Notes: generated by a model not told the origin, from the sequence alone. 35,992 nt of DNA from Methanomicrobiales archaeon (GCA_012523385.1 JAAYIO010000034.1:1-35992), one strand, 5' to 3'. Counted from the first letter of the stretch, positions 25,490-34,772 are shown. A program made the numbers and translations.

Positions 25490-27205
25490 TCAAGCTGTTA
25501 TGTCAACCTCGATTACCTTCGGGTTGTGCAGATGCTCTTCAAACAGGGAGTAGTTGTCCTTGTTGACACTGTAGTATCTGAGGAACTTCTCAGAGACATC
25601 GCGTGCCACCTGTTTGTTCTCCGGAACCTTGACATTCACCCAGATGGTGCTCTTCGGCGTATCGCCAACGATATCACCATCTTTGACAACGATTACGCCG
25701 TCCTTTAAGGTGTATGCTGCACGTCCGAATGCCTTCTCGATCATCTCAGGGTCGGATGGCATATTCTCTGGATCCAGATCATAGATTGCAACGTTACCTG
25801 CGAGACCTTCGGTAAAGCTTCCATACATGTGACTGAGACCAAGTGCCTTGGCAGTGCCTGCACGAGTCATCATTGCAATCTCGTAGAGGCTCATTTCGCG
25901 ATCTATGCTCTCAATGTTAGTTGCACCGATAACCTTCTCGCTCCACTTGAATGAATGCAAGAGTTCGTCACGTGATGCTTTGCTCATCAGCCATTTGATG
26001 ATGCGTGGGTATCGGATGAACGGACCAGCATTTGGATGATCTGTCGTAATGTGTGAACGCATTGGATCATTACAGAACAGAGCCAGTTCAAGGCCGATTG
26101 CCCACTGGATATTGCAGACCTTGACATCCTTACCATAGACGTATGGTACAATGCCTGCGGCAGTCTCAAGTTCGACGTCCACATTTGCCCATTTTAGGTG
26201 GTTCAGTGACTGAAGGTGGTGTTCAAATGGACCGTCTGCGGTCATGGTGGTGGTTTCATCGAGGGTAACAACACCAAGATCAAAGGTCAGGTTCTTCTGG
26301 CGGTTCACATACTCCATGATTTCCTTTGCCTTGGACTCAAAGTTCAGCCAGCTATCTCCACCATAGCTGTGGAACTGAAGGTGAGTGTTGTGGATAACCT
26401 GGTCACGACCAAAATCACAGTTTGGCGAGTAGCCTTCTGCAAGTTTTAGGGTGTCAATGGTATCGGTGTAGTTGCCGGGGTTTCCGATATTATTGCCGTG
26501 GAGGTGTATCGAGTGGGGCAGGCGGAGATACTCATTGGTCTCAATGAGGCCTTTGATAATCTCTGCAGGGGTTATGTTGAAGTGAGGAACTGGGTCGTTG
26601 ATGGTGACACAGTTAAGGCCCCATCCCCATGCTTCTGTGCCGCCTGGGTTGACAACCTTAATTGCAAAACCCTTTGTTGCATGCAGGAGCCATGCAGTGT
26701 AAGCTGCATTGTTCTCGATTTCCCCATTCTTGAGGTATTCAAGCATGAACCAGTTATTGCCTAAGACCGGCATTGCGGTATTGTCAATAAGAGGTGTATC
26801 TCTGATTTCTTCATGCACATGCGGGGAGTGAAGCGGAGGCATTGCGGCCTCATTCACAAAGCAGTACCCCATACGTGAATAATCGTACCCGGTCTTGAAT
26901 GTTGACGGGACAGAGAATCCCATCTCCATCCGGGCATTCTTAGGCTGTCTCAGAGGACTCTTAAAGAGTTTGTCTTCAGGTCTGAAGAGACGACCTACGT
27001 TTACCTTTGGTCCGACAACGTGGGAGTGAATATCCACACCGCCGGCCATGACAGTCTTTCCGGATGCATCAATCGTCTTTGCGCTGCTGGTGAGAGCAGA
27101 AGGCTCGACAAATTTGCCATCCCTTATGGCTATGTTATGGACCTCGCCCTTGATTCCCAAAATAGGATCAAAGACGTGACCATTTTTGATTAAATATTCT
27201 GCCAT
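25490..27205 (-). CDS. fwdA: Formylmethanofuran dehydrogenase subunit A (amidohydrolase)
   Basis: This 571-residue subunit condenses the formate made at FwdB with methanofuran to give formylmethanofuran, at a binuclear zinc site. The amidohydrolase marks are H60-x-H62 in GGVDIHSHVVG, a candidate carboxylated Lys in FAIKVVNPGG, HLHGNNIGNPGN, HLQFHSYGG, and the catalytic Asp in ITTDHPNAGP. The frame is open seven codons upstream, but ATG 27205 follows a GGAGG site at the end of fwdB and gives the usual MAEYLIKNG start. It lies two bases after the fwdB stop. Confidence 0.96.
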   Translation of the reverse strand: MAEYLIKNGHVFDPILGIKGEVHNIAIRDGKFVEPSALTSSAKTIDASGKTVMAGGVDIHSHVVGPKVNVGRLFRPEDKLFKSPLRQPKNARMEMGFSVPSTFKTGYDYSRMGYCFVNEAAMPPLHSPHVHEEIRDTPLIDNTAMPVLGNNWFMLEYLKNGEIENNAAYTAWLLHATKGFAIKVVNPGGTEAWGWGLNCVTINDPVPHFNITPAEIIKGLIETNEYLRLPHSIHLHGNNIGNPGNYTDTIDTLKLAEGYSPNCDFGRDQVIHNTHLQFHSYGGDSWLNFESKAKEIMEYVNRQKNLTFDLGVVTLDETTTMTADGPFEHHLQSLNHLKWANVDVELETAAGIVPYVYGKDVKVCNIQWAIGLELALFCNDPMRSHITTDHPNAGPFIRYPRIIKWLMSKASRDELLHSFKWSEKVIGATNIESIDREMSLYEIAMMTRAGTAKALGLSHMYGSFTEGLAGNVAIYDLDPENMPSDPEMIEKAFGRAAYTLKDGVIVVKDGDIVGDTPKSTIWVNVKVPENKQVARDVSEKFLRYYSVNKDNYSLFEEHLHNPKVIEVDITA

Positions 27206-27207
27206 AT

Positions 27208-28527
27208 TCAGGCCTCCAGTTCGCACATGCGCTGGTAAATCCTCTCAAAGAGTTCCTCATCAGAGATAACGCCCTCAGGTGGATCGATAACCTTTCTGTA
27301 CTGAATTGGCACATTATCCATACGATAGACAATGCCAGCTACTTCTACGCCAACAATACCGACTGGGATGTGCAGATCAGAGATCTCACTTGCCATGCAG
27401 ATATTGGGGTCAATGGTGACCATCGGGTGTTTCTTGATGTGCTTTACCGCTTCAATCGGGAAGTGCGCACCTGCGTCTGTTCCGATATTGATGAATGCAT
27501 CAATCTCATCACGCATAGCGAGATCAATAGAACTTGTCTCACCCGGATTCATGTGAGCCATGTTCTTTTTTGTCAGGTCGAGACAATAGGGGAAACCAAA
27601 CTGCCATGACCATACTGCGCCTGGGCCCGTGATATTGTAGTGACCCCGCATTGCCATGATGGTCCATTTCGTGGTCTCATTGAGATCACGGGTCAGACTG
27701 ATGGCTTCGTCAACATTGTGATTACGGCCGTCAGAGTGACAGAGACCCATACCATAGAAGATCGTTCCAAAGCGGGCGTTCTTCATGATCTCGGCAACTT
27801 CAAGGATCTGCTCCTTTTTGATACCTGCAACAACATCAGGGATATCCGCTTCAAAACCACGAACCACCATGCGGAATGCATTGAATAACTCGTAGTCATG
27901 GCCCTGCTTAACCTGCAGGTGGATATCAGAAACGCGTGCAGTGTCAGTGAACCGTGGGTCGACAGTGATTACTTTACGACCCATAACACCCTTTCCGGTA
28001 AAGAACCCTCTTGGGAACATTGCATACCGGGACATGTGGCGTGGGTGTGCGTGTGCAGGGTTTGAACCCCAGTACACAACCACGTCTGCACGGTTCTTCG
28101 TCTCTCCAAGAGTACAGCTTGGATACCCGTTGTCAAACATCGCCAGGAAAGAACTTCCGTGACAGATGGATGCACAGTTATCGAGAACTGCTCCTGCTTT
28201 CTCTGCAACTTTTGCTGCAGAACTCATTGCTTCGCAGTTGGTGGAACCAAAACCAAAGATAAGAGGCTTCTTTGCCTTCACAAGCATCTTTGCCGTAAAG
28301 TCAATTGCCTCGGTGTAACTGACATCTTTGTAGGTGCCATCAGGCTGGCGCATACGAGGAAGTTTGACGCGGTCTTCACGCGATGCATGCTTGAAAATCT
28401 CGGCCCCGATAGCACAGACATTTGCGACCTCAAGGATCTTCTTGCCGTCATCGGAAACCGTGACTTCCACGTCATCACAGCAGGCCCCACAGTATGGGCA
28501 ACCAACATCTTTTATTACTTTTGCCAT
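27208..28527 (-). CDS. fwdB: Formylmethanofuran dehydrogenase subunit B (Mo/W catalytic subunit)
   Basis: This 439-residue subunit reduces CO2 to formate at a Mo/W-bispterin centre. Counting from ATG 28527, the [4Fe-4S] ligands are C10, C13, C16 or C17, and C38. Cys118 in LDNCASICHGSS falls at the residue number known to bind tungsten in the Methanothermobacter enzyme, which also confirms the start. An upstream in-frame extension of 14 codons is rejected because ATG 28527 overlaps the fwdD stop (TAATG). Compared with the fused copy at 7381-9084 it lacks the N-terminal D domain, which here is the separate gene fwdD. Confidence 0.96.
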   Translation of the reverse strand: MAKVIKDVGCPYCGACCDDVEVTVSDDGKKILEVANVCAIGAEIFKHASREDRVKLPRMRQPDGTYKDVSYTEAIDFTAKMLVKAKKPLIFGFGSTNCEAMSSAAKVAEKAGAVLDNCASICHGSSFLAMFDNGYPSCTLGETKNRADVVVYWGSNPAHAHPRHMSRYAMFPRGFFTGKGVMGRKVITVDPRFTDTARVSDIHLQVKQGHDYELFNAFRMVVRGFEADIPDVVAGIKKEQILEVAEIMKNARFGTIFYGMGLCHSDGRNHNVDEAISLTRDLNETTKWTIMAMRGHYNITGPGAVWSWQFGFPYCLDLTKKNMAHMNPGETSSIDLAMRDEIDAFINIGTDAGAHFPIEAVKHIKKHPMVTIDPNICMASEISDLHIPVGIVGVEVAGIVYRMDNVPIQYRKVIDPPEGVISDEELFERIYQRMCELEA

Positions 28528-28937
28528 TACTTCACACCTTTCCATAGACCTACTGCACCCTGAACGCATTCAAGGGCAGATTTTATCACTTCGTGTTCAG
28601 CAGGCTCAACAGTGACAATGAATCCGCTGTACTGCGGTTCTCCGGTGGACTGGGTAATAGGAGGGACAATCTGATTTGCCCATACTCCTTGGCGGATGTG
28701 ACAAAGACCGGGGTAGCATGTCTGTCGTGGCTCTACAGCCTTCACGATGACAGTACCAAATTCGCTTGTTACACGAACATTTGTATTTGCCAAAATCCCC
28801 AGTTTCTTCATATCCTTGGGATTCATTTCAATGATTGAGCATGCCTCAAAGTATTGTGGAGACGTTTTCCCGATCTCCATTGCGATTCCTTCTTCAATGG
28901 ATCGCTGGGTAATCATGTTTAACTCAATTTTCGCCAT
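28527..28937 (-). CDS. fwdD: Formylmethanofuran dehydrogenase subunit D
   Basis: This 136-residue protein has the molybdopterin-dinucleotide-binding beta-barrel that completes the active site of FwdB. Typical segments are NMITQRSIEEG near the N terminus and GLCHIRQGVWANQIVPP in the middle, matching FLPCGPHANYIL in the fused paralogue. GAGGAT precedes the ATG, and the stop overlaps the fwdB start by one base. Confidence 0.93.
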   Translation of the reverse strand: MAKIELNMITQRSIEEGIAMEIGKTSPQYFEACSIIEMNPKDMKKLGILANTNVRVTSEFGTVIVKAVEPRQTCYPGLCHIRQGVWANQIVPPITQSTGEPQYSGFIVTVEPAEHEVIKSALECVQGAVGLWKGVK

Positions 28938-28951
28938 AGCACAATCCTCAC

Positions 28952-29371
28952 TCAGCGCTTGTTCAATGGGCTCGGACCCAATTCGTTAACGGTTTTCACA
29001 ACATCCACCATGACCTCTCCCCACTTTGCACCCTCAGATGCAGAGACGAAGGTCATTCTCAGACGGTTGTCATTAAGACCGATATTCTTTAGAATGTTCT
29101 TTACGAGGAACATACGCTTTGCGCACTTGTAATTGCCTTCCAGGTAGTGACAGTCACCAAAGTGGCACCCTGAGATCAGCATACCGTCTGCACCATCCTG
29201 AAACGCCTTCATGATAAAGAGCGGATCAACACGGCCTGTGCACATCACACGGATGGCACGGACATCAGGCGGATACTGAATACGGGCACCACCGGCAAGG
29301 TCTGCTCCTGCGTACGAACACCAGTTACAGATGATTGCAATAATTTTTGGTTTCCAGTTCTCATCTGTCAT
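28952..29371 (-). CDS. mvhD: F420-non-reducing hydrogenase/heterodisulfide reductase-associated delta subunit
   Basis: This 139-residue [2Fe-2S] protein carries electrons from the electron-donating enzyme into HdrA. Cysteines stand in IICNWCSYAGAD, RVMCTGRVDP and GCHFGDCHYLEGNYKC, as in MvhD. Methanogens of this group usually pair it with formate dehydrogenase or a hydrogenase. No mvhAG genes are present and fdhAB is 5 kb away, so FdhAB is the likely donor here. The ATG overlaps the hdrA stop (TAATG). Confidence 0.95.
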   Translation of the reverse strand: MTDENWKPKIIAIICNWCSYAGADLAGGARIQYPPDVRAIRVMCTGRVDPLFIMKAFQDGADGMLISGCHFGDCHYLEGNYKCAKRMFLVKNILKNIGLNDNRLRMTFVSASEGAKWGEVMVDVVKTVNELGPSPLNKR

Positions 29372-31407
29372 TAGTTAACCCCTCCCTTGAGAAGGAACGC
29401 ATCTATCTGAGCACAGATCTGTGGTGATGTGAAGTGCTGCATCTTAATTGCACCGCCAGGACAGAAGCCTCCGCAGGTACCGCAACCCTTACACTTTGCC
29501 TCAGTAACTTCCATCACAGTACGACCATTCTTCTCGATAAGATCGAGTGCACCGTACGGACACTGGTTAAGACACATTCCACACCCTGCACAAAGATCCT
29601 CCATACACATTGCAAAGTACGGCTCGAGCTGCACTTCTCCCATGTGGATTGGAATCGATGCTGCAGATGCTGCACCCTCTGCCTGTGCGACCGTGTCAGG
29701 AATATCCTTTGGACCCTGACAGACACCAGCGAGGTAGATACCTGCAGTGGTGGTTCCACATGGATTCAGTTTCGGGTGAGCCTCAAGCAACCAGCCATCC
29801 TGTGACTTAGATACACCGAACATCTGGCGGATGTGCTCAGCTTCAGGCTTCGGCTGAACTGCTGCTGCAAGAACGACCATGTCCATCTCCATTGCAACAG
29901 GCCTTCCGAGAAGGGTGTCTTCGGTGTTGACAATGAGATTCTTTGTGATCGGATCTTCCAGAATGTTTGCTACCCGGCCACGGATGAACTTTGCACCCTC
30001 ATTCTGAATGCGGTAGTAGAACTCCTCGTACATCTTTCCAAAGGAACGAATATCCATATAGAAGAGGTAGGGCACTGCACCGGGGATCTTTTCCATGATC
30101 TGGTGAGCGTGCTTCAGCGAGTACATACAGCAGAAACGGGAACAATACGCTTTGTTCACGCCACCAGTGTTGTCACGGGAACCTGCACAGAGCACGAAAC
30201 CGATCTTCATCGGGGTCTTTCCATCGGACGGACGAATCAGGTGACCGACAGTAGGGCCGGATGCACAGATCAACCGCTCAAATTCAAGACCAGTAATGAC
30301 GTTGTCATACTGTTTGTATCCCCATTCTCTCTTCTCTTCGATGGGGATTAAATCGAACCCGATTGCAAGAATACAGGTACCGACTTTGATCTCTTCAAAG
30401 GTATCAACCGCTTCCAGGTCAATCGCATTCTTTTCAGAACCACATGCGTCAACACAGAGACCACACTTCACACAGGCGTCGAAGTCAATGGTGTACTGTA
30501 GCGGCATAACCTGCGCATGGTAGATGTAAATTGCCTTGCGTGGGGCCATTCCCATCTCAAATGGGTTCGGTTTGATAACCGGGCATACTGCGTCACAGTC
30601 ACCACAGCCATTACAACCGGTGCCAAGAATACCCGTTGCTGCAGCGCGTGCTGCTGCCTGGTCGGGGTCAAGAACACCCCGTGCTTTATGCCTGAGGGTG
30701 ATCGTAAAGTTCCCGATATACCCTTCTACTTTCTCAACTTCCGTGTAGGTTCTGAGCTCAATGAGTGGGTGACGTCCGACATCCACCATCTTTGGGGTCA
30801 GAATACACTGTGAACAGTCGAGTGTCGGGAAGGTCTTGTCCAGCTGGGACATGCGTCCACCAATGGTGGGGAGCTTCTCAACAAGGTAGGTCTTGATACC
30901 TGCATTTGCAAGGTCAAGTGCAGCCTGCATGCCACCAACACCCGCACCAAGGACAAGTGCCGCGTGTTCTACGGGCACACTCTTTGGCTGGAGGTCTTCA
31001 AGCATACGGGCCTTTGCGACAGCAATAAGAACCTGATCCTTTGCCTTCTCGGTTGCACCTTCCAGGTCGTGCATGTGAACCCAGGAGTTCTGGTCACGGA
31101 TGTTTGCCATCTCGAACCGGAACTGGTTCAGTCCGCCTTCCTGTGTTGCCATACGGAATGTAGGCTCATGGAGGCGCGGGGAACATGCTGCAACGACGAC
31201 GCCGTTCAGATTGTTTTCATTGATAGCATCGATGATCTTTGATTGTCCCGGAGTTGAACACATATACTGGTATTCATCTGCGATGACGACTCCATCGAGG
31301 GTCTTGGCGTAATTTTTGACCTCTTCAATATTGATAGATCCTGCGATGTTTGTCCCGCAGTGACAAAGAAATACACCGATTCGTGGTTCATTTTTTGTTT
31401 CAACCAT
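29371..31407 (-). CDS. hdrA: CoB-CoM heterodisulfide reductase subunit A (flavin electron-bifurcating)
   Basis: This 678-residue flavoprotein splits electron pairs between the CoM-S-S-CoB disulfide and ferredoxin-type carriers. The N-terminal domain has VFLCHCGTNIAGS. The FAD Rossmann fold carries VLGAGVGGMQAALDLA and an EKLPTIGGRM strand. Iron-sulphur motifs appear at LDCSQCILTPKM, GCNGCGDCDAVCP and CVKCGLCVDAC, and two ferredoxin motifs close the protein (CAGCGMCLNQCP, CKGCGTCGGFCP). ATG 31407 has GAGGTGA five to six bases upstream and is preferred over the ATG five codons earlier. No selenocysteine codon is present. hdrB ends 12 bases upstream. Confidence 0.97.
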   Translation of the reverse strand: MVETKNEPRIGVFLCHCGTNIAGSINIEEVKNYAKTLDGVVIADEYQYMCSTPGQSKIIDAINENNLNGVVVAACSPRLHEPTFRMATQEGGLNQFRFEMANIRDQNSWVHMHDLEGATEKAKDQVLIAVAKARMLEDLQPKSVPVEHAALVLGAGVGGMQAALDLANAGIKTYLVEKLPTIGGRMSQLDKTFPTLDCSQCILTPKMVDVGRHPLIELRTYTEVEKVEGYIGNFTITLRHKARGVLDPDQAAARAAATGILGTGCNGCGDCDAVCPVIKPNPFEMGMAPRKAIYIYHAQVMPLQYTIDFDACVKCGLCVDACGSEKNAIDLEAVDTFEEIKVGTCILAIGFDLIPIEEKREWGYKQYDNVITGLEFERLICASGPTVGHLIRPSDGKTPMKIGFVLCAGSRDNTGGVNKAYCSRFCCMYSLKHAHQIMEKIPGAVPYLFYMDIRSFGKMYEEFYYRIQNEGAKFIRGRVANILEDPITKNLIVNTEDTLLGRPVAMEMDMVVLAAAVQPKPEAEHIRQMFGVSKSQDGWLLEAHPKLNPCGTTTAGIYLAGVCQGPKDIPDTVAQAEGAASAASIPIHMGEVQLEPYFAMCMEDLCAGCGMCLNQCPYGALDLIEKNGRTVMEVTEAKCKGCGTCGGFCPGGAIKMQHFTSPQICAQIDAFLLKGGVN

Positions 31408-31418
31408 TTTTTCACCTC

Positions 31419-32321
31419 TCAACGAATCTTCTCCAGGAACGGAGTACAGTCAATAGCATGCAGGTCGAGGGCAAGCTCCTGTGGAGTCATTCCCTGTGCA
31501 AGGCCGAGGAGTTCGTTGTAGTGAAGAACAGGGAGGCCGTATTTCTTGCCAAACTTCTCTTCTATTTCAACCTGACCACGGTCATACTGAAGCTGACAGA
31601 ACGGACAAACCTCGGTGAGTGCGTCTGCTCCGACTTCCTCAAGATTAATGAGTTTTTCATTCGTGATATCCAGCGAGTGGGTCAAATCATATCCACGGAC
31701 ACCACCACCGGCACCACAGCACTGCATTTTATTGCGGTACTGGACCGATTCTGCGCCCAGTGCTTCGATGAGTTCCTCAAACCACATGGGGTTATCTGTG
31801 TCACCGAAGTGGCGCTCTTTCTTTGGTTTGAGCAGATGGCAGCCATAGTGTGCTGCAATCTTTGTGCCGGTAAGGGGGCGGACTACGCTGTCACGAACCT
31901 TTTCAACACCACAGACCTTCTTGTCGTAGTAGAGCTCAATCAGGTGCCAGACATCAATGGAACCTTTAAATTCCATATCGACTTCTGCAAGCACTTCGTT
32001 GACACCGTCACGGAGTTCATCGTTGTGCTTAAGGATGTGATTTACTTCCCAGATGGACTTGTAACATCCGTTACAGATCAGGGTGATATCCATCTTCATT
32101 TCTTCTGCGAGCACGATGTTTCGTGCTGCAAGGGCATACCAGACCTTGAGGTCGATAGCACCAAATGCTCCCGGTGCGGGACAGCATCCTGCACCCTTCA
32201 AAGGCAGAAGTTCAATACCCAGTTTTGCGCTGGTTTTGATTGCTGCAGCTTCACACCCGGGATATCGGTTTGGAGCAATACAGCCAAGGAAGAACGCGTA
32301 CTGACGCATATTTCCGGCCAT
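31419..32321 (-). CDS. hdrB: CoB-CoM heterodisulfide reductase subunit B
   Basis: This 300-residue subunit cleaves the heterodisulfide at two noncubane [4Fe-4S] clusters. Both cysteine-rich CCG modules are visible: first FFLGCIAPNRYPGCE, GAGCCPAPG and CNGCYKS; then HYGCHLL, QCCGAGGGVRG and CPFCQLQYD. The start ATG follows the hdrC stop directly (TAAATG) with GGGGG upstream; a second ATG four codons in is also possible. It works with HdrC as the disulfide-reducing arm of the complex. Confidence 0.97.
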   Translation of the reverse strand: MAGNMRQYAFFLGCIAPNRYPGCEAAAIKTSAKLGIELLPLKGAGCCPAPGAFGAIDLKVWYALAARNIVLAEEMKMDITLICNGCYKSIWEVNHILKHNDELRDGVNEVLAEVDMEFKGSIDVWHLIELYYDKKVCGVEKVRDSVVRPLTGTKIAAHYGCHLLKPKKERHFGDTDNPMWFEELIEALGAESVQYRNKMQCCGAGGGVRGYDLTHSLDITNEKLINLEEVGADALTEVCPFCQLQYDRGQVEIEEKFGKKYGLPVLHYNELLGLAQGMTPQELALDLHAIDCTPFLEKIR

Positions 32322-32906
32322 TTAGTGTTCCCCCTCAGAGAGAATGCGGTCTGCATTTTCTTTCATCTTATAGAAATCCATGATCTTCTGAATTCCCGGA
32401 ATAAATTCGGGATAACTGTGTGTCGTGGGCGGGTCTGCTGGCAGGCCAAGCTTTACCCGGGCTGCCCGGTTGACATCGTTATTTGGCACACCATGTCCGC
32501 TGTTATAGATCAACTGCACGGTCTTGAGGAAATTGCGTGGAACAATATCAAATTTGAACGCAAGGTTTCTCATTGCCATGATTACATCAGTTGGTGCAAG
32601 GTCACGCGGACAGCGGTCTGTACATGAGTAGCAGGTGGTACATAGCCACAGGTCCGGGTCGTTAAGGGCTTCTTTCTCGAGTCCGAGAACTCCCTTACGC
32701 ATGAAGAGACGAATCCGGTACGAACTGCGAGGTGCTGACGGACATGAACCTGTGCATGTTCCGCACTGGAAGCACATATTGGCAGCCGTACGGCTGATCT
32801 TCTTCACATCTTCGAGAAATTGAGGATTAGAATCATCAGTATAATAACTCGTATCTCTGAGTTTCTCTTCCAGTTCGGCATTGCCGTATTCTTTTACTTT
32901 TGCCAT
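32322..32906 (-). CDS. hdrC: CoB-CoM heterodisulfide reductase subunit C
   Basis: This 194-residue ferredoxin-like subunit wires HdrA to HdrB. Two [4Fe-4S] motifs are at C45, C48, C51, C55 (CFQCGTCTGSCP) and C89, C92, C95, C99 (CTTCYSCTDRCP). No transmembrane segment is present, so this is the cytoplasmic HdrABC type and not the membrane HdrDE type. GTGAGGA lies about eight bases before the ATG. It is preceded by fwdF and followed without a gap by hdrB. Confidence 0.96.
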   Translation of the reverse strand: MAKVKEYGNAELEEKLRDTSYYTDDSNPQFLEDVKKISRTAANMCFQCGTCTGSCPSAPRSSYRIRLFMRKGVLGLEKEALNDPDLWLCTTCYSCTDRCPRDLAPTDVIMAMRNLAFKFDIVPRNFLKTVQLIYNSGHGVPNNDVNRAARVKLGLPADPPTTHSYPEFIPGIQKIMDFYKMKENADRILSEGEH

Positions 32907-32915
32907 ATCATTTCC

Positions 32916-34079
32916 TCACGCGGTTTCCATCATCTTGAGTTCAACCTCGTCCGGTGTAGACTCTTTTACTCTTGAGGTACGGGTATTACAGAGCTTGGCC
33001 TTGACCTTCAGGAAGAGATCGGTCTCCTTACCCTTCATACGGATATCCGTACGCGTCAGTGTGATAATGTCCTCTCCAGGGCATGCGTTCACACAGGCAC
33101 CACAGAATATACAAAGGTCTTTATTGACTGCAATAACCGGTTCAATCTCACCTTTCAAGTCCTTTGCAGGCTTAATGGAAGGAAGATAAATTGCATTTGC
33201 AGGACATACATCAACACAGGTGGAACACCCGGATGGGCATTTGTCTGCATTAAATTCGATGTCACCCGTGAATATTTTCTCAATCCGTATTGCCTCTTCA
33301 GGACAGTTGATTTCACACCAGGTGCAGGTACAGCACTCTTCTGAAACGATCTCGACCTTGCCTGGGAGTATAGCTGATTTAACAACGCGTTCAACGACGA
33401 TCGCATCTTCAGGACATGCCTCGACGCATATCTGACAGTTGTCACAGAGTTTCTCGTCCCAGACAACCTTGCCAACGACTGTACCGGTCTCTGCAGAGAA
33501 GGGTTTGCGCTTTACGGTAATTGCCGGGCAAATCTCTTCACAGATACCACAGCGAGTGCATTTCTCGTCGTCAACAGTGAAAGTGGTCTTTGAAACAAGT
33601 GCATTCTGTTTTTCCAGTCCACCCTCAACCGTTCCTTCAAAGAGAGGAACTTCACGGCTGATTGCATCACGGGGACAGACATCCTCGCAAATGGTACACC
33701 GGACGCACTTGTCCTGGTCAATCTCTGTGACCATGTCATATTGAGGGAACCCCTCATGTTCAACGATGGGAAGAGATTCTTCGCCATCAATCTTGAGAGT
33801 CAGGGAATTGAACGGGCACATAACAACACAGACACCACAATATGAGCATTTTTTCTCATCAATGTTAATCGGTTCTGCATAGTTAACTGCCCCACGACGG
33901 ACAGCACCTACAAGTCCAATTCTGATTGCTTCTTCTGGGCAGGCGTCTACACAGATTCCACAACCAGTGCATTTCTGTCCATCCAGAATCAGTTGGTTGA
34001 CGTTCTTGAGGAGCTTTTGCTCCATAATAACGTTTACGCCATCTCTCTTTTTGGAGAATTTAGGGAAAAATGTATCCAT
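32916..34079 (-). CDS. fwdF: Polyferredoxin subunit of formylmethanofuran dehydrogenase
   Basis: The 387-residue protein holds eight ferredoxin-type cysteine motifs, for example CTGCGICVDACP, CSYCGVCVVMCP, CVRCTICEDVCP and CIFCGACVNACP. Eight or so [4Fe-4S] clusters are expected, as in FwdF. It is an electron wire between HdrA and the FwdB active site. The frame is open 35 codons further upstream inside fwdG, but ATG 34079 (MDTFFPKF) follows GAGGAT and lies nine bases past the fwdG stop. Placement next to hdrC fits direct transfer from bifurcation to CO2 reduction. Confidence 0.94.
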   Translation of the reverse strand: MDTFFPKFSKKRDGVNVIMEQKLLKNVNQLILDGQKCTGCGICVDACPEEAIRIGLVGAVRRGAVNYAEPINIDEKKCSYCGVCVVMCPFNSLTLKIDGEESLPIVEHEGFPQYDMVTEIDQDKCVRCTICEDVCPRDAISREVPLFEGTVEGGLEKQNALVSKTTFTVDDEKCTRCGICEEICPAITVKRKPFSAETGTVVGKVVWDEKLCDNCQICVEACPEDAIVVERVVKSAILPGKVEIVSEECCTCTWCEINCPEEAIRIEKIFTGDIEFNADKCPSGCSTCVDVCPANAIYLPSIKPAKDLKGEIEPVIAVNKDLCIFCGACVNACPGEDIITLTRTDIRMKGKETDLFLKVKAKLCNTRTSRVKESTPDEVELKMMETA

Positions 34080-34087
34080 GTTTATCC

Positions 34088-34363
34088 TCACTCCAGTCCT
34101 ACTGCCAGGGATTTGTAGTTGGAATCCCACGGTCCAGCCAGCCGTATCACATCGAATGGACATGCCAGAACACATACGCCACACCCGGCGCAGAGTTCAT
34201 GATTTACATCGAGAACAACGGCCCTGCCATTCTTCACTTTGTAGATCTTTTCGTCAGTCACCGGATCCGTTACAGACAGTTCCAGTGCATTGACGGGACA
34301 TGCAACCACGCATGCGTTACAACCGGTACACCGCTCCATGTTAATATGCAATGCAAATGCCAT
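34088..34363 (-). CDS. fwdG: Two-cluster ferredoxin subunit of formylmethanofuran dehydrogenase
   Basis: This 91-residue protein has two [4Fe-4S] motifs, CTGCNACVVACP and CAGCGVCVLACP, separated by a linker longer than in simple ferredoxins, as in FwdG. It is the first gene of the ten-gene operon. ATG 34363 is chosen because GGTG lies upstream at a workable distance; the GTG four codons earlier has no ribosome site. A perfect ATCGAT dyad sits 17-31 bases before the ATG. Assignment to FwdG rests on context as well as the cysteine pattern, since small ferredoxins look alike. Confidence 0.85.
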   Translation of the reverse strand: MAFALHINMERCTGCNACVVACPVNALELSVTDPVTDEKIYKVKNGRAVVLDVNHELCAGCGVCVLACPFDVIRLAGPWDSNYKSLAVGLE

Positions 34364-34379
34364 GATTTCACGCACCAGT

Positions 34380-34394
34380 ATCGATCAAATCGAT
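34380..34394. promoter_or_regulatory. ATCGAT dyad in the leader of the hdr-fwd operon
   Basis: ATCGAT-CAA-ATCGAT is a perfect dyad with six-base arms that are themselves palindromic. It lies 17-31 bases before the fwdG ATG. It could be an operator for a dimeric regulator or an RNA element near the ribosome site. Confidence 0.35.
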
Positions 34395-34772
34395 TAACAG
34401 GAAAGTTGTAGAAAAGAATAGATAAATGTATTGAAGAGGGACGTTTCCAAGAAAACGCAGGATAGCACTCCAATTCTATTAAATTTAGTTTAAATATAGG
34501 CAATATAAACATCAATTCATTGACAATTGGGCGAAACATCCACCGATAATAACCATTAACCCTTAAAGATCCATTATCGCACCCTGCAAAAAAAACGCCT
34601 CATTAATCACCAGGGAATCCACCACATAATGGAAATTACCCCCGTTATTCTCCATATTTATTGCACACAGTGAGGATTGAGATTCCCTCTTTTTGCATAC
34701 AAAAAATACCATACGCACACTGACATTTCAGTTCAGTAACCCTATTTTCAATGAAAGACCCTATATGATACC
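34395..34772. other. Divergent spacer between fwdG and the small four-cysteine gene
   Basis: These 378 bases are very AT-rich and hold no recognised gene. For the minus-strand operon a TATA-like box (CCTATATTTAAAC on the minus strand) lies at 34488-34500, about 125 bases before fwdG. For the plus-strand small gene, CATATTTATTG near 34653 is a possible TATA box about 115 bases upstream. Confidence 0.5.
34488..34500 (-). promoter_or_regulatory. Possible TATA box of the hdr-fwd operon
   Basis: CCTATATTTAAAC on the minus strand is the best TATA match in the spacer. It implies a leader of about 100 bases that includes the ATCGAT dyad. Weaker AT-rich stretches closer to the gene cannot be excluded. 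Confidence 0.35.

Noticed and set aside
31350..32627. 425-codon open frame on the plus strand opposite hdrB, hdrC and the start of hdrA
   Set aside because: It is antisense to clear genes, has no ribosome site, and its translation is Cys/Phe/His-rich without family resemblance. It is a by-product of codon use in the real genes.
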